A stretch of DNA of 64,000 bases from Cohnella sp. GbtcB17 (GTDB taxonomy: Bacteria > Bacillota > Bacilli > Paenibacillales > Paenibacillaceae): positions 1 through 64,000 of the forward strand of contig NZ_JAGXJW010000026.1 of the NCBI RefSeq assembly GCF_019091135.1. Direction: 5' to 3'. Positions 16,849 through 24,949 of the stretch are shown in pieces. The notes beneath the pieces were generated by a model. It made no database searches, had not been told where the DNA came from, and was given only the letters and a program-made list of their open reading frames with translations. Made by a program: the position numbers and the translations under genes. How positions within the stretch are numbered: the first letter of the stretch is position 1; the number at the start of each line of letters is the position of its first letter.

Positions 16849-19506
16849 TTAAGGACTCTCAACCCAGCTCGCTCGATAATGGCCGGACCCCAGAACGATG
16901 CGGTTGTCCTCCGTTACGTAGTCGACGCCATCGAACAGAGGCTGTCCGCTTTCGAAGATCGAGATCTGCTCCCGCAAGCGATCCGGCAGTTCGATGACGA
17001 TCGACCCGTTTACCGGCACGGTGGCTTCCAGCACCGTTAAATCCCCCTCCCGCTTCCAACCGGCGGCGTACGTTCCTCTGATTGTCGAGATCTCCGCCTT
17101 GGCGTAAGCGAGCTTCAAAGTTACCGGCGGCTTCACGACCATTCGCGCGAAAGCGATGGATTCGTCGCACATGCGCAAGCCTGCCAAATGCTCGAACATC
17201 CAGGCGCTAATGCTCCCGAACATCGGATGGTTACGGGATTCCAGCCCGTCCCATCTCTCCCAGAGGGTTGTAGCGCCGTTCTTGATCATGTAGCCGTAGC
17301 CGGGATACGCGTCTCTGACGGCCAGCGCGATCGCGGTATCCGTCTCGCCCCAATCGGCTAGCGCGTCAAATAGCAGACCGGTTCCGAATATGCCCGTATC
17401 TACGCAGCCACCGAGCGCCTCCGAGTACTGCATCAGCAGCCGGTTTCGGATGGCCGGTTCCCGTTCGGGCGGAACGCAGCCGAGCGCATAAGCGAAAAGA
17501 TCCGCTCCTTGCCTGCCGATCGAATAGCGATTCCGCTCCGGGTCCAGAAATCGCTCATTAAACGTCAAGCAAATGTCGGCGTATCGTGCCTCGTAGCGTC
17601 GCTGATCGTCTCCCCTGCCAAGCACATGCGCCATGCATCCGAGCAATCTCGTAACGTAAGCGTGAAAATAAGTGTTAACGACACGTTCGGGCAGTTCCAT
17701 GGAACCTGGAATGCACCAATCGCCCAGGCACCAGCTCCCCGGCTCCTCTCTCTCGACGATGCATCCGTCATCCGTGCAGCCTTGCAGATAATCACCCCAT
17801 CTCTTCATGCCGTCATAGTGATCCCGAAGCAGGCTCAAATCCCCGTAAGCTCGGTATACGAGCCAAGGCACGATGACATAGGCGCTTCCCCAACCAGGTC
17901 CGCCTCCGCCTCCGTTAAAGGGAGCGGTATGGGGGACGAAGCCGGTCTGAACGTTCTGCGCGTCGCCGATGTCTTGAACCCACTTCCGATAAAAGGAGGC
18001 CATTCCGAAGTTATAGATGGCGGCCTTGGCCGTAATGTGACCGTCCCCGGTGTATCCCAACCTCTCGCGATGAGGACAATCGCTCGGCACGCCGCCGTGC
18101 AGGTTGCTCAGTTGGGACCAACGGTACATGCGCTGAATGCGGTTAAGCGTCTCGTCCGAGCATTCGAAAGAACCCAGTGAATCCACCGAAGCGTGGACAA
18201 TAACGCCGATCGCGGCGTCGTCCCCCGGTTCGTCGGGAAACCCCGATATTTCAACGTAACGAAACCCGTGCCAGACGAATCTTGGCTCGTAATCTTCAAT
18301 TTCATCGCCTCTCGAAATATAGACGTCATGCTGAATTTGGTCCGTCCCGCCCGCGCTCGTAAAGTCGAGCGTGCCGTCAGGATTCAACTCTTCCGCAAAC
18401 CGGAGGGTAAAGCGGGAGCCGCGAGGTGACGATCTCAACCGCAATCTGACCCATCCCGAGAAATTTTGACCCATATCGTAGACGTAACAACCGTCTCCAA
18501 GCTGCGTTCGGCATATCGGCCCAATCGTGCCCATCACTTTATCTGCCGGAGACTGCTGCGCCCTTAACCGGCCGCTGGGTGCCGTCATGATTCGGACCGG
18601 GCGCCAATCCGATTCGTCGAATTCCGGTTCGCTCCATCGTTCGATCTCGCGCCTGGCGTCATATACCTCGCCCACAAAAACGTTATCGAACAGGATCGGC
18701 CCGCACTCGCAGCGCCAGCTGTCGTCGCTTACGATTTGCTCAGTGCTGCCATCCGTGTATTTAATATTCAATTGGAGCAGGAAACGGGGAGTCCCGTAAG
18801 ACATTCGGCCTTCGATCGTACGCGCGGTTTGATTGTAAAATCCGTTGCCTAACATCGCGCCGAAACTATGCTTTCCGACGTTCAAATCGGGAGTGATATC
18901 GTAGGCCACATAATAGACCGATTTTTTTCCGTTATCGTTATAAGGATAAAGCAATCCTTCGATCGTTCGATCGTCGTAATCGCTCCAGTTGGGATCGAGA
19001 ACATGATCGCCGACTTTGCTGTCGTCCAAGTAGAGTTCCCCGTATCCCAGGCAAGCGAAATAAACGACGGCGCGCTCGCACGGCTTACCGACCGGGAATG
19101 TTCCGCGGAATAACGGAGAGCCCGCGATATCCGGGGCGCCGATCCATTGTCCGGACCAATCCTCTTTATGCAGAAGCCCGATATGGAAGGAGGCCGTTTC
19201 GCTGGGCTCCCCCTCTCGATCCGTTTCGTCCCAAGCGACGACGCGCCAGTAATATCGGGTGTCGCTCTCCAACCGATTTCCCTCGTATTCGACGTGATAG
19301 TTGTTATTCGAAATGACTTTGCCCGAATCCCAGTGCAAATCGCGCTCCGCATTCAGCTTCCCCGGATCGTCGGCAACCGTAACCCGATACGCGGTTTGCG
19401 ACCGATTGCGCCCGTCGGCGCTTAATTGCCAGCTGAAGCAAGGCGCTTCCTTCTGAATCGCTACGGGGTTTGGCAAGTATTCGCAAAGCAGATGGACCGA
19501 AAGCAT
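16849..19506 (-). CDS. Alpha-L-rhamnosidase, GH78
   Basis: Releases terminal alpha-L-rhamnose from glycosides, pectic side chains or oligosaccharides. About 885 aa from the ATG at 19506, preceded by GGGGGAGG at 8 nt; the ATG 18 nt earlier would overlap that site. N-terminal fibronectin-like region (QTAYRVTVADD, TRYYWRVVAWDE), then the bacterial rhamnosidase beta domain (WIGAP; YVYDMGQNFSGWVRL), then the (alpha/alpha)6 catalytic barrel with the conserved PSDCPHRERLGYTGDGH near residue 485, in which the acidic residues are catalytic in GH78, and a C-terminal beta domain. No signal peptide, so it acts inside the cell on imported oligosaccharides. It follows the permease genes by about 43 nt and belongs to their transcript. 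Confidence 0.93.
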   Translation of the reverse strand: MLSVHLLCEYLPNPVAIQKEAPCFSWQLSADGRNRSQTAYRVTVADDPGKLNAERDLHWDSGKVISNNNYHVEYEGNRLESDTRYYWRVVAWDETDREGEPSETASFHIGLLHKEDWSGQWIGAPDIAGSPLFRGTFPVGKPCERAVVYFACLGYGELYLDDSKVGDHVLDPNWSDYDDRTIEGLLYPYNDNGKKSVYYVAYDITPDLNVGKHSFGAMLGNGFYNQTARTIEGRMSYGTPRFLLQLNIKYTDGSTEQIVSDDSWRCECGPILFDNVFVGEVYDARREIERWSEPEFDESDWRPVRIMTAPSGRLRAQQSPADKVMGTIGPICRTQLGDGCYVYDMGQNFSGWVRLRLRSSPRGSRFTLRFAEELNPDGTLDFTSAGGTDQIQHDVYISRGDEIEDYEPRFVWHGFRYVEISGFPDEPGDDAAIGVIVHASVDSLGSFECSDETLNRIQRMYRWSQLSNLHGGVPSDCPHRERLGYTGDGHITAKAAIYNFGMASFYRKWVQDIGDAQNVQTGFVPHTAPFNGGGGGPGWGSAYVIVPWLVYRAYGDLSLLRDHYDGMKRWGDYLQGCTDDGCIVEREEPGSWCLGDWCIPGSMELPERVVNTYFHAYVTRLLGCMAHVLGRGDDQRRYEARYADICLTFNERFLDPERNRYSIGRQGADLFAYALGCVPPEREPAIRNRLLMQYSEALGGCVDTGIFGTGLLFDALADWGETDTAIALAVRDAYPGYGYMIKNGATTLWERWDGLESRNHPMFGSISAWMFEHLAGLRMCDESIAFARMVVKPPVTLKLAYAKAEISTIRGTYAAGWKREGDLTVLEATVPVNGSIVIELPDRLREQISIFESGQPLFDGVDYVTEDNRIVLGSGHYRASWVESP

Positions 19507-19548
19507 TTGAATCGCCTCCCCCATGCGTTAATTATCCGATCTGTCCTG

Positions 19549-20862
19549 CTAGCCTTTGACTCCCGAGAACGCTACGCCTTTCTCTATATACTTCTGCGCG
19601 AAGACAAAAATCACGAGCAAAGGAATCATCGAAATAAACGAGCTGGCCATAATCATATTTTGCTGGACATTGCTCTGATTCTGCAGATCGTTCAGCGCGA
19701 CGGTAAACGTCCAGTATTGAGGCAGATTGTTCACGACAAGCGGCCAGACGAATTCGTTCCATACCGGGATGAACGTCAGCACGCTGACGGCCGCGAAGAT
19801 CGGCACGGATAACGGAACGACGATCTGCAGGAACGTGCGAAATTCGGATGCTCCGTCCACCCTCGCCGCTTGCAGGAGCTCCTTCGAGATTTGATCGAAA
19901 AAGCCTTTGAATAGGAAAATAACAATGCCCCAGGCGGAATGAGGCAGAATGATCGCCCAAAGCGTATTGACCAGATGCAAATCCTTCATGAGCAAATACA
20001 GCGGCAACAGCAGAGAGATATCCGGTATCATAATCGTCGCCAGGAAGAACATAATCCAAAAGAACTGCCACTTTTTGTTCGATATCAGATGAGCCAGCGT
20101 ATAACCGGCCAAACCCCCGAGCAACAACTGTATTGCCACCGAGGACAGCGTCACGATCGCGCTGTTGATGAAGTATTTCGTGAATCCAAGCGGACCGGCA
20201 GCATTCGTCGCGATCTTGTTCACCGAAATAAAGCTGTCGAACATGCGGGTCCAAGCTTGTTTCTCCTCGATCGCCGCAACTTTTCCCTGGATGATCTCCG
20301 AAGAGCCGTAAAATTCCGCGAACCGCGACGAGAGCTCGCTCTTCGCCACGCCTTTCCCATTCGAAACGTCGCTTCCTCCGTCCCCGTACCAAGTAAACTT
20401 GGACAGCTTTTTATCGCGAATCATCGGAAGCTTGCGATCCATCAACTGGCTGGTAAACAACGTGGATGGAACGATCGAGGGCTGTCCGGCCCGGAACGAA
20501 GACGACTCCGTAAAGGCTTGAAATATCCTCTTCCCGTCCCGGATGCCGGTAATTCTGACTTCACCGATATTCTCCCGGATATTTTTCATCCAGGGAAACC
20601 AGATCGCCTCCATGGCATCCTTCTCGTAATCCGCCTGCTCCATCGGTCCAAGTCCCGAATAATCGAGCGTAACCCTGATCGATTGAGGAATCTGAGGGAT
20701 CCACTTGGGCGGATAGGCGTCAATGTCCTTATCCGATTTGAACGCCGAGGAGACCATCCATAGCGCGGGGATCAGGGAAAAAACCGTAAAAAGAATTGTC
20801 ACCGCGTAAGCTGTAAGGGTAAGAGACCGCTGTCCTCTCTCCGCCATGCGCGTTCGTTTCAT
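19549..20862 (-). CDS. Carbohydrate ABC transporter permease, MalG type with long extracytoplasmic loop
   Basis: Inner-membrane subunit of a CUT1 sugar importer. The start is put at the ATG at 20862 (GGAGAAGG 11 nt upstream); a TTG 9 nt earlier is the alternative and would overlap the upstream gene. TM1 (VTILFTVFSLIPALWMV) is followed by a hydrophilic stretch of about 170 residues before TM2, which makes the protein about 437 aa instead of the usual 270-300. The C-terminal half is ordinary: five more helices and the ATPase-contact EAA-like loop (LLQAARVDGASEFRTFLQIV). No MsmX-type ATPase gene is in the locus, as is usual where one shared ATPase serves many importers. Confidence 0.9.
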   Translation of the reverse strand: MKRTRMAERGQRSLTLTAYAVTILFTVFSLIPALWMVSSAFKSDKDIDAYPPKWIPQIPQSIRVTLDYSGLGPMEQADYEKDAMEAIWFPWMKNIRENIGEVRITGIRDGKRIFQAFTESSSFRAGQPSIVPSTLFTSQLMDRKLPMIRDKKLSKFTWYGDGGSDVSNGKGVAKSELSSRFAEFYGSSEIIQGKVAAIEEKQAWTRMFDSFISVNKIATNAAGPLGFTKYFINSAIVTLSSVAIQLLLGGLAGYTLAHLISNKKWQFFWIMFFLATIMIPDISLLLPLYLLMKDLHLVNTLWAIILPHSAWGIVIFLFKGFFDQISKELLQAARVDGASEFRTFLQIVVPLSVPIFAAVSVLTFIPVWNEFVWPLVVNNLPQYWTFTVALNDLQNQSNVQQNMIMASSFISMIPLLVIFVFAQKYIEKGVAFSGVKG

Positions 20863-20867
20863 ATCGC

Positions 20868-21737
20868 TCAATCCTTCTCCGCGGAAATTTTATTTTGCAA
20901 GACGGTCAATAAAGCAATCACGAAGAACATGAACAAGGACATGGCGCCCGAAATCCCGAAGCGCGACTGCTGGAAGGCCGTGTTCACGACCAGCATCGAT
21001 ACGACGGTCGTGCTTCCTGCCGGACCGCCTTGCGTCATGACGTAGATATTGTCGTAAGCCAGCAGGACGCCGGACATGAAGGCGATAAACTGGATCACGA
21101 TAATGAATCGGATGTTCGGCAGCAGCATCGTCCACATTCTTCTCCATGGACTGGCTCCGTCTACTTTGGCCGCTTCCAAGATTTCCGTCGGAATCGATTT
21201 GATCGCCGAATAATAAAGCAGAAGCGAGATGCCGTTGCCTGCGAACACCGCGGGCAATACGATGGCCAACTTCGTTATATTCAAGTCGTTGAGCCACATA
21301 TACGGGCCAAGGCCGATAAATTGGAGCCAGTAATTCAGCAAACCGTAATCGGGGTTGTACATCCATTTCCATACGAGTACGCCCGCGACCGCCGGCATGA
21401 TCGTCGGCAATTGGTACATGAAACGAAAGAATGCGTTACCCTTGCGAATATCGCTGAGCAGCAGCGCTTGCACGATCGGAATCCAGAAAGTTAGACCCAG
21501 ATAAAGCGCAAAAAACACGAACGTATTGGATACGGCTTGCCAGAAGGTCGACGAGGAAAGAAACTCCGTATAGTTGGCCAGGCCGATGAACTCCCCTGGC
21601 GGATTGACGATGCTGTAGCGAAAGAAACTGACGCGGACCATGCTTAACAGCGGATAGTATTTAAACAACAGATAGCAGAGCACGGACGGCAACAGAAAGA
21701 AGACGGGCATCCAACGGATGTTCGTTATTCTGGTCAT
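20868..21737 (-). CDS. Carbohydrate ABC transporter permease, MalF type
   Basis: 289 aa with six predicted membrane helices and the EAA loop EILEAAKVDGASPWRRMWT that docks the ATPase. It pairs with the MalG-type permease, whose coding region begins 5 nt after its stop (or overlaps if the TTG start is used). AGGGGTGAAC precedes the ATG. It imports the sugar delivered by the binding lipoprotein encoded upstream. Substrate is inferred from the neighbouring rhamnosidase and GH39 as a rhamnose-containing plant oligosaccharide. Confidence 0.92.
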   Translation of the reverse strand: MTRITNIRWMPVFFLLPSVLCYLLFKYYPLLSMVRVSFFRYSIVNPPGEFIGLANYTEFLSSSTFWQAVSNTFVFFALYLGLTFWIPIVQALLLSDIRKGNAFFRFMYQLPTIMPAVAGVLVWKWMYNPDYGLLNYWLQFIGLGPYMWLNDLNITKLAIVLPAVFAGNGISLLLYYSAIKSIPTEILEAAKVDGASPWRRMWTMLLPNIRFIIVIQFIAFMSGVLLAYDNIYVMTQGGPAGSTTVVSMLVVNTAFQQSRFGISGAMSLFMFFVIALLTVLQNKISAEKD

Positions 21738-21762
21738 ACGGTTCGTTCACCCCTGGAACAGA

Positions 21763-21793
21763 ATCGGGATTCCCTCTTGGAGAGAATCCCGAT
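21763..21793 (-). terminator. Intercistronic hairpin between binding protein and permeases
   Basis: Perfect 10-bp inverted repeat (ATCGGGATTC / GAATCCCGAT) with an 11-nt loop, just after the binding-protein stop and before the permease start. The minus strand has no T run, so it probably stabilises the binding-protein mRNA or causes partial termination, giving more binding protein than permease. Confidence 0.6.
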
Positions 21794-21798
21794 CCCTC

Positions 21799-23220
21799 TT
21801 ATTTTTTTACTTCCTCGTTATACTTATCAATGACTTCCTTCTGCGCGAGATCCTGCGCCGTCTGCAGCACGGCCGACAGATCGGTCTTCTCGTCAAGGAG
21901 CGCCTGTTGGATCGGCTTGACGATATAAGGACTCAAGCGCGCTTTAAGGAAATATTCCAGATGCGTGTCTTTCGCAGCCGATTGAACGCCGCTCACGACC
22001 TCCGCTGGCAGGCCGTCGACGAAATCCGTCACGTCGACGTCGGTCCGAACGGAAAGCAGGTTCGGGAACATGCCGTTGTCCTTGTTGTATTGCAGCACCG
22101 ATTCGAGGTATTCTTTCGATGTTATATAGGTTGCGTACGTAAAGGCCGCCTGCCGTTTTTCTGGGGAAGACTTCGGATTAAGGATCCAGTAGCTTCCGCC
22201 GACTTGCGAAGGCGCTTTGCCGGACGGACCTGCCGGCAAGGCGGAGAAGCCGATGTTGTTCAGATCCATGCCTTTGGCTACGAGGCCCCCGATCCAGTCG
22301 GATCCCGCGATCATGGAAGCTGCGCGTCCCGTATAGAAGTCCTTCTGGTTGTCGTCCAAGCTCTGTACGACATTCTTCTGTGTCGCTTTATACTTGAATT
22401 TCAGGTCTTTGTAGTATTGCAGCGCTTTGATCGTCGCGTCGGACGTGAACATCAATTTGGCCGTGCCGTCCGGCTGCTTCTCAGTCAGATCGCCGCCGGC
22501 TTGCCATACGTAGTACTCGAAGAACCAATCCGCCCAATCCATGCCGAGAATCGCGTAGCCGTAAGTCCCCTTGGCGGCGTCGGTCATCTTCTGCGCGGCC
22601 GCTCCGAACGAGTCCCAGTCCTTCAAGGCCGCAGCCGGATCGAGACCAGCGTCGGTGAACATTTGCTTGTTGTACAACAATCCTGTGACGTACATGTCGT
22701 TCGGAACGCCGTAAATTTTGCCGTCTACCGTTGCGGCGTTCAGGGACGAAGGCAGATAGCCGTCCTTCCCTTCAAAGCTGTTCCAAAGATCGGTAATGTC
22801 TGCCGCAATGCCTTGCGCGATGTAAGACTCCATGTCCGGATATGGGTTCTTGTACAGATCGGGCTGCTCCCCGCCGGCTACCGCGGTCATAAACTGCTCG
22901 CGCTCTTTCTCTTTGGTCTGCTCAACGTGAGTGACCTTGATATTCGGGTACTTCGCTTCGAAAGCGGCGAAAGCTTCTTCCTTGAAGGCCTTGTCGGCCG
23001 CGTCGGCGCTCGGTTTATCCCACACGACAATCTCTACGGGTTCCGCTTGCGCGGAAGCACTAGGAGATCCGGAGGCCGATACGGCGGCGCTGCTCTCGGG
23101 GGCGGTGTTCGTGCTCGGCGACGCGTTTTCGTTGCCGTTGTTCCCTCCGCATGCGGCGGTCGTTAAAGCGATCGTCAGCAATAACATGGATGCGGCGGAC
23201 ATGCGAATCTTCTTTTTCAT
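21799..23220 (-). CDS. Sugar ABC transporter substrate-binding lipoprotein
   Basis: 473 aa from the ATG at 23220, which has GGGGGAAG upstream and begins a typical lipoprotein signal (MKKKIRMSAASMLLLTIALT then TAACGG, acylated cysteine about residue 24). After a low-complexity Ser/Ala linker comes a cluster-1 type solute-binding fold (VEIVVWDKPSADAADKAF; KVTHVEQTKEKEREQF; DLYKNPYPDMESYIAQGI). It captures an oligosaccharide at the outer membrane face and hands it to the two permeases encoded next. Its own gene is set off by an intercistronic hairpin. Regulated in all likelihood by the two-component system encoded upstream. Confidence 0.92.
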   Translation of the reverse strand: MKKKIRMSAASMLLLTIALTTAACGGNNGNENASPSTNTAPESSAAVSASGSPSASAQAEPVEIVVWDKPSADAADKAFKEEAFAAFEAKYPNIKVTHVEQTKEKEREQFMTAVAGGEQPDLYKNPYPDMESYIAQGIAADITDLWNSFEGKDGYLPSSLNAATVDGKIYGVPNDMYVTGLLYNKQMFTDAGLDPAAALKDWDSFGAAAQKMTDAAKGTYGYAILGMDWADWFFEYYVWQAGGDLTEKQPDGTAKLMFTSDATIKALQYYKDLKFKYKATQKNVVQSLDDNQKDFYTGRAASMIAGSDWIGGLVAKGMDLNNIGFSALPAGPSGKAPSQVGGSYWILNPKSSPEKRQAAFTYATYITSKEYLESVLQYNKDNGMFPNLLSVRTDVDVTDFVDGLPAEVVSGVQSAAKDTHLEYFLKARLSPYIVKPIQQALLDEKTDLSAVLQTAQDLAQKEVIDKYNEEVKK

Positions 23221-23265
23221 TGTAGCCAGCTTCCCCCTCGTGTCCATTTAGTCTTGCTTGTTTAA

Positions 23266-23324
23266 ATTATAGGTCCGCCGATTCGGAGGTTTAAGCGAAT
23301 ATCTTAACGGGTTATGCCGATTCG
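23266..23324 (-). promoter_or_regulatory. Candidate promoter and direct repeats upstream of binding-protein gene
   Basis: A -10 hexamer TATAAT is at 23271-23266 on the minus strand, 45 nt before the ATG. A poor -35 (TTAAAC) lies 17 nt further up, and two exact direct repeats CGAATCGGC (23285-23277 and 23324-23316) are 39 bp apart. A weak -35 with upstream repeats suits activation by the AraC-type response regulator encoded just upstream; that assignment is inference. Confidence 0.4.
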
Positions 23325-23335
23325 ATATGAAAATT

Positions 23336-24949
23336 TTAAGTTGAATGTAAGCGTTCCCGATATTGCTTGGGCGTCTCGCCGTAACACTTGCGAAAGACGC
23401 TTCCGAAATAGGCAGCGTCTTCGATGCCGACTCTTTCCCCGATTTGATGGATTTTTAAATCCGTGTCGCTGAGCAGCTTGGCGGCCATCTTCATTCGCAG
23501 CGAGGTTAAATATTCGATGAAGCTTTCGCCGTATTTTTCTTTGAACCGTTTGGAGAAGTAATTCGGATGAATGGAAAACCGCTCGCCGATGGACTGCAAG
23601 GATAAAGGCTCGGCAAAATGATGATCGATATACGCCCGAACGGCCTCCATCACTTCTTTTCCCGACAGTTCTCCGCTTCTGGCAAGACGGCCGATAACAG
23701 TCGAAGCCAAAACGACCATCCGTTCTTCGATTTCGCCGAATCGCGTGATCTGCTGCAGCCAGCGCAGCATGTCGTCCAGCTCGCCAATCGTCCATTCCGC
23801 GTCTACGGCATTGGCAAGCAAATATTTATTGAACAGCAGGTAAAGATCGACGCAAAACCATTCGATTTGCACGAAAACGGAATTCGGATCCTGCGCGATT
23901 GCGCCCAGGCGCCGTTTCGTCCAACGCGTGATTTGGTCCGCATCTTGACGATCCAGCCATTCCGCAAGCAATTTGCTGTCCTCAATGCCGATGATGGACT
24001 GCCGATTTGCCTTATAGGGGAGCTGTGCGGTCCAATGAGAAACCCGGTTTCCGCCATGGAGCACCGCGTTCCGTGCCGATTGCTTCGCTGCTCGGTAAAT
24101 CTCCTGGATGCGGTCAAGCTTATCCGCGAACGGACCGATCCCGACCACCGCGTTGATTTTCAAATACTTGCGAACGCCGTAAGCAACCGTCTCTGCCGCG
24201 GAAAGAACGATTGAACGATCTTGACCCGCTTTGAGACCGAACACATATACGAATTCGCAGCGGTTCAGCGAACTATGAACGAGAAAGCCTGCGATGCCTC
24301 CGGCCTTAAACCCCTCCGCTACGATGTTTTTTACCGAGAACCAAATCAGTTCCTCTTCGTCTTCCGCAAACGAATAATGGGGTAGCTTTACCGGTTCCAC
24401 CTGCAAGACGACCGATGAAAAAGAAACGCAGCCGACGGACAGTTCGTCGAGCAACGGATCCGCGATGTTCGTTTCCTCTTCGTTTAATAGCCTCGTGAGC
24501 GTTTGGCTTCTTGCCGCTTCCTGCCCCGTCTCCGCTTGTTGCTGCAGCTTAAGGACCATTTTGTCGCGGTGTTTCTCCGCCTGCAGTCGTTCGATTAAGC
24601 CGCTCAGTGCCTCGTATAGTTCATCGTCCTCCACCGGTTTTAGGAGATAATGGCTTACACCATAGCCAATCGCCTTCTTGGCGTATTCGAAATCGTCGAA
24701 TCCGCTGAGAATGATATATTCCATCCGCGGATACAAGGTCTTGGCTATGCGAATGAATTCCAAGCCGTTCATTTCCGGCATCTGGATATCCGTCAAGACG
24801 ATATCCGGCTTTGCCGATCGGATCAATTCAAGCCCCGATACGCCATCGTCGGCCTCGCCCGCGAATAGCAGCGGCAATCCCGTCTGCCGAATTTTATGGA
24901 TGACGCCCTGGCGTATGATCGGCTCGTCGTCAAGAACGATGTATTTCAT
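23336..24949 (-). CDS. AraC-type response regulator (YesN-like)
   Basis: 537 aa. The N-terminal receiver has the acidic pair in LDDEP, phospho-acceptor aspartate in PDIVLTDIQMPEMNG (about residue 54) and the conserved lysine in YLLKPVED. A long variable middle part joins it to a C-terminal AraC double helix-turn-helix (PLSLQSIGERFSIHPNYFSK; RVGIEDAAYFGSVFRKCYGE). It receives phosphate from the sensor kinase encoded just upstream and very likely activates the ABC/glycosidase genes downstream. Its ATG overlaps the end of the kinase gene by 20 nt and has AAGGAGG 9-10 nt upstream, so the two are translationally coupled. Confidence 0.93.
   Translation of the reverse strand: MKYIVLDDEPIIRQGVIHKIRQTGLPLLFAGEADDGVSGLELIRSAKPDIVLTDIQMPEMNGLEFIRIAKTLYPRMEYIILSGFDDFEYAKKAIGYGVSHYLLKPVEDDELYEALSGLIERLQAEKHRDKMVLKLQQQAETGQEAARSQTLTRLLNEEETNIADPLLDELSVGCVSFSSVVLQVEPVKLPHYSFAEDEEELIWFSVKNIVAEGFKAGGIAGFLVHSSLNRCEFVYVFGLKAGQDRSIVLSAAETVAYGVRKYLKINAVVGIGPFADKLDRIQEIYRAAKQSARNAVLHGGNRVSHWTAQLPYKANRQSIIGIEDSKLLAEWLDRQDADQITRWTKRRLGAIAQDPNSVFVQIEWFCVDLYLLFNKYLLANAVDAEWTIGELDDMLRWLQQITRFGEIEERMVVLASTVIGRLARSGELSGKEVMEAVRAYIDHHFAEPLSLQSIGERFSIHPNYFSKRFKEKYGESFIEYLTSLRMKMAAKLLSDTDLKIHQIGERVGIEDAAYFGSVFRKCYGETPKQYRERLHST

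Noticed and set aside
21718-23166. 482-aa plus-strand frame opposite the binding lipoprotein
   Set aside because: Antisense shadow; the minus-strand frame has a lipoprotein signal and solute-binding motifs.
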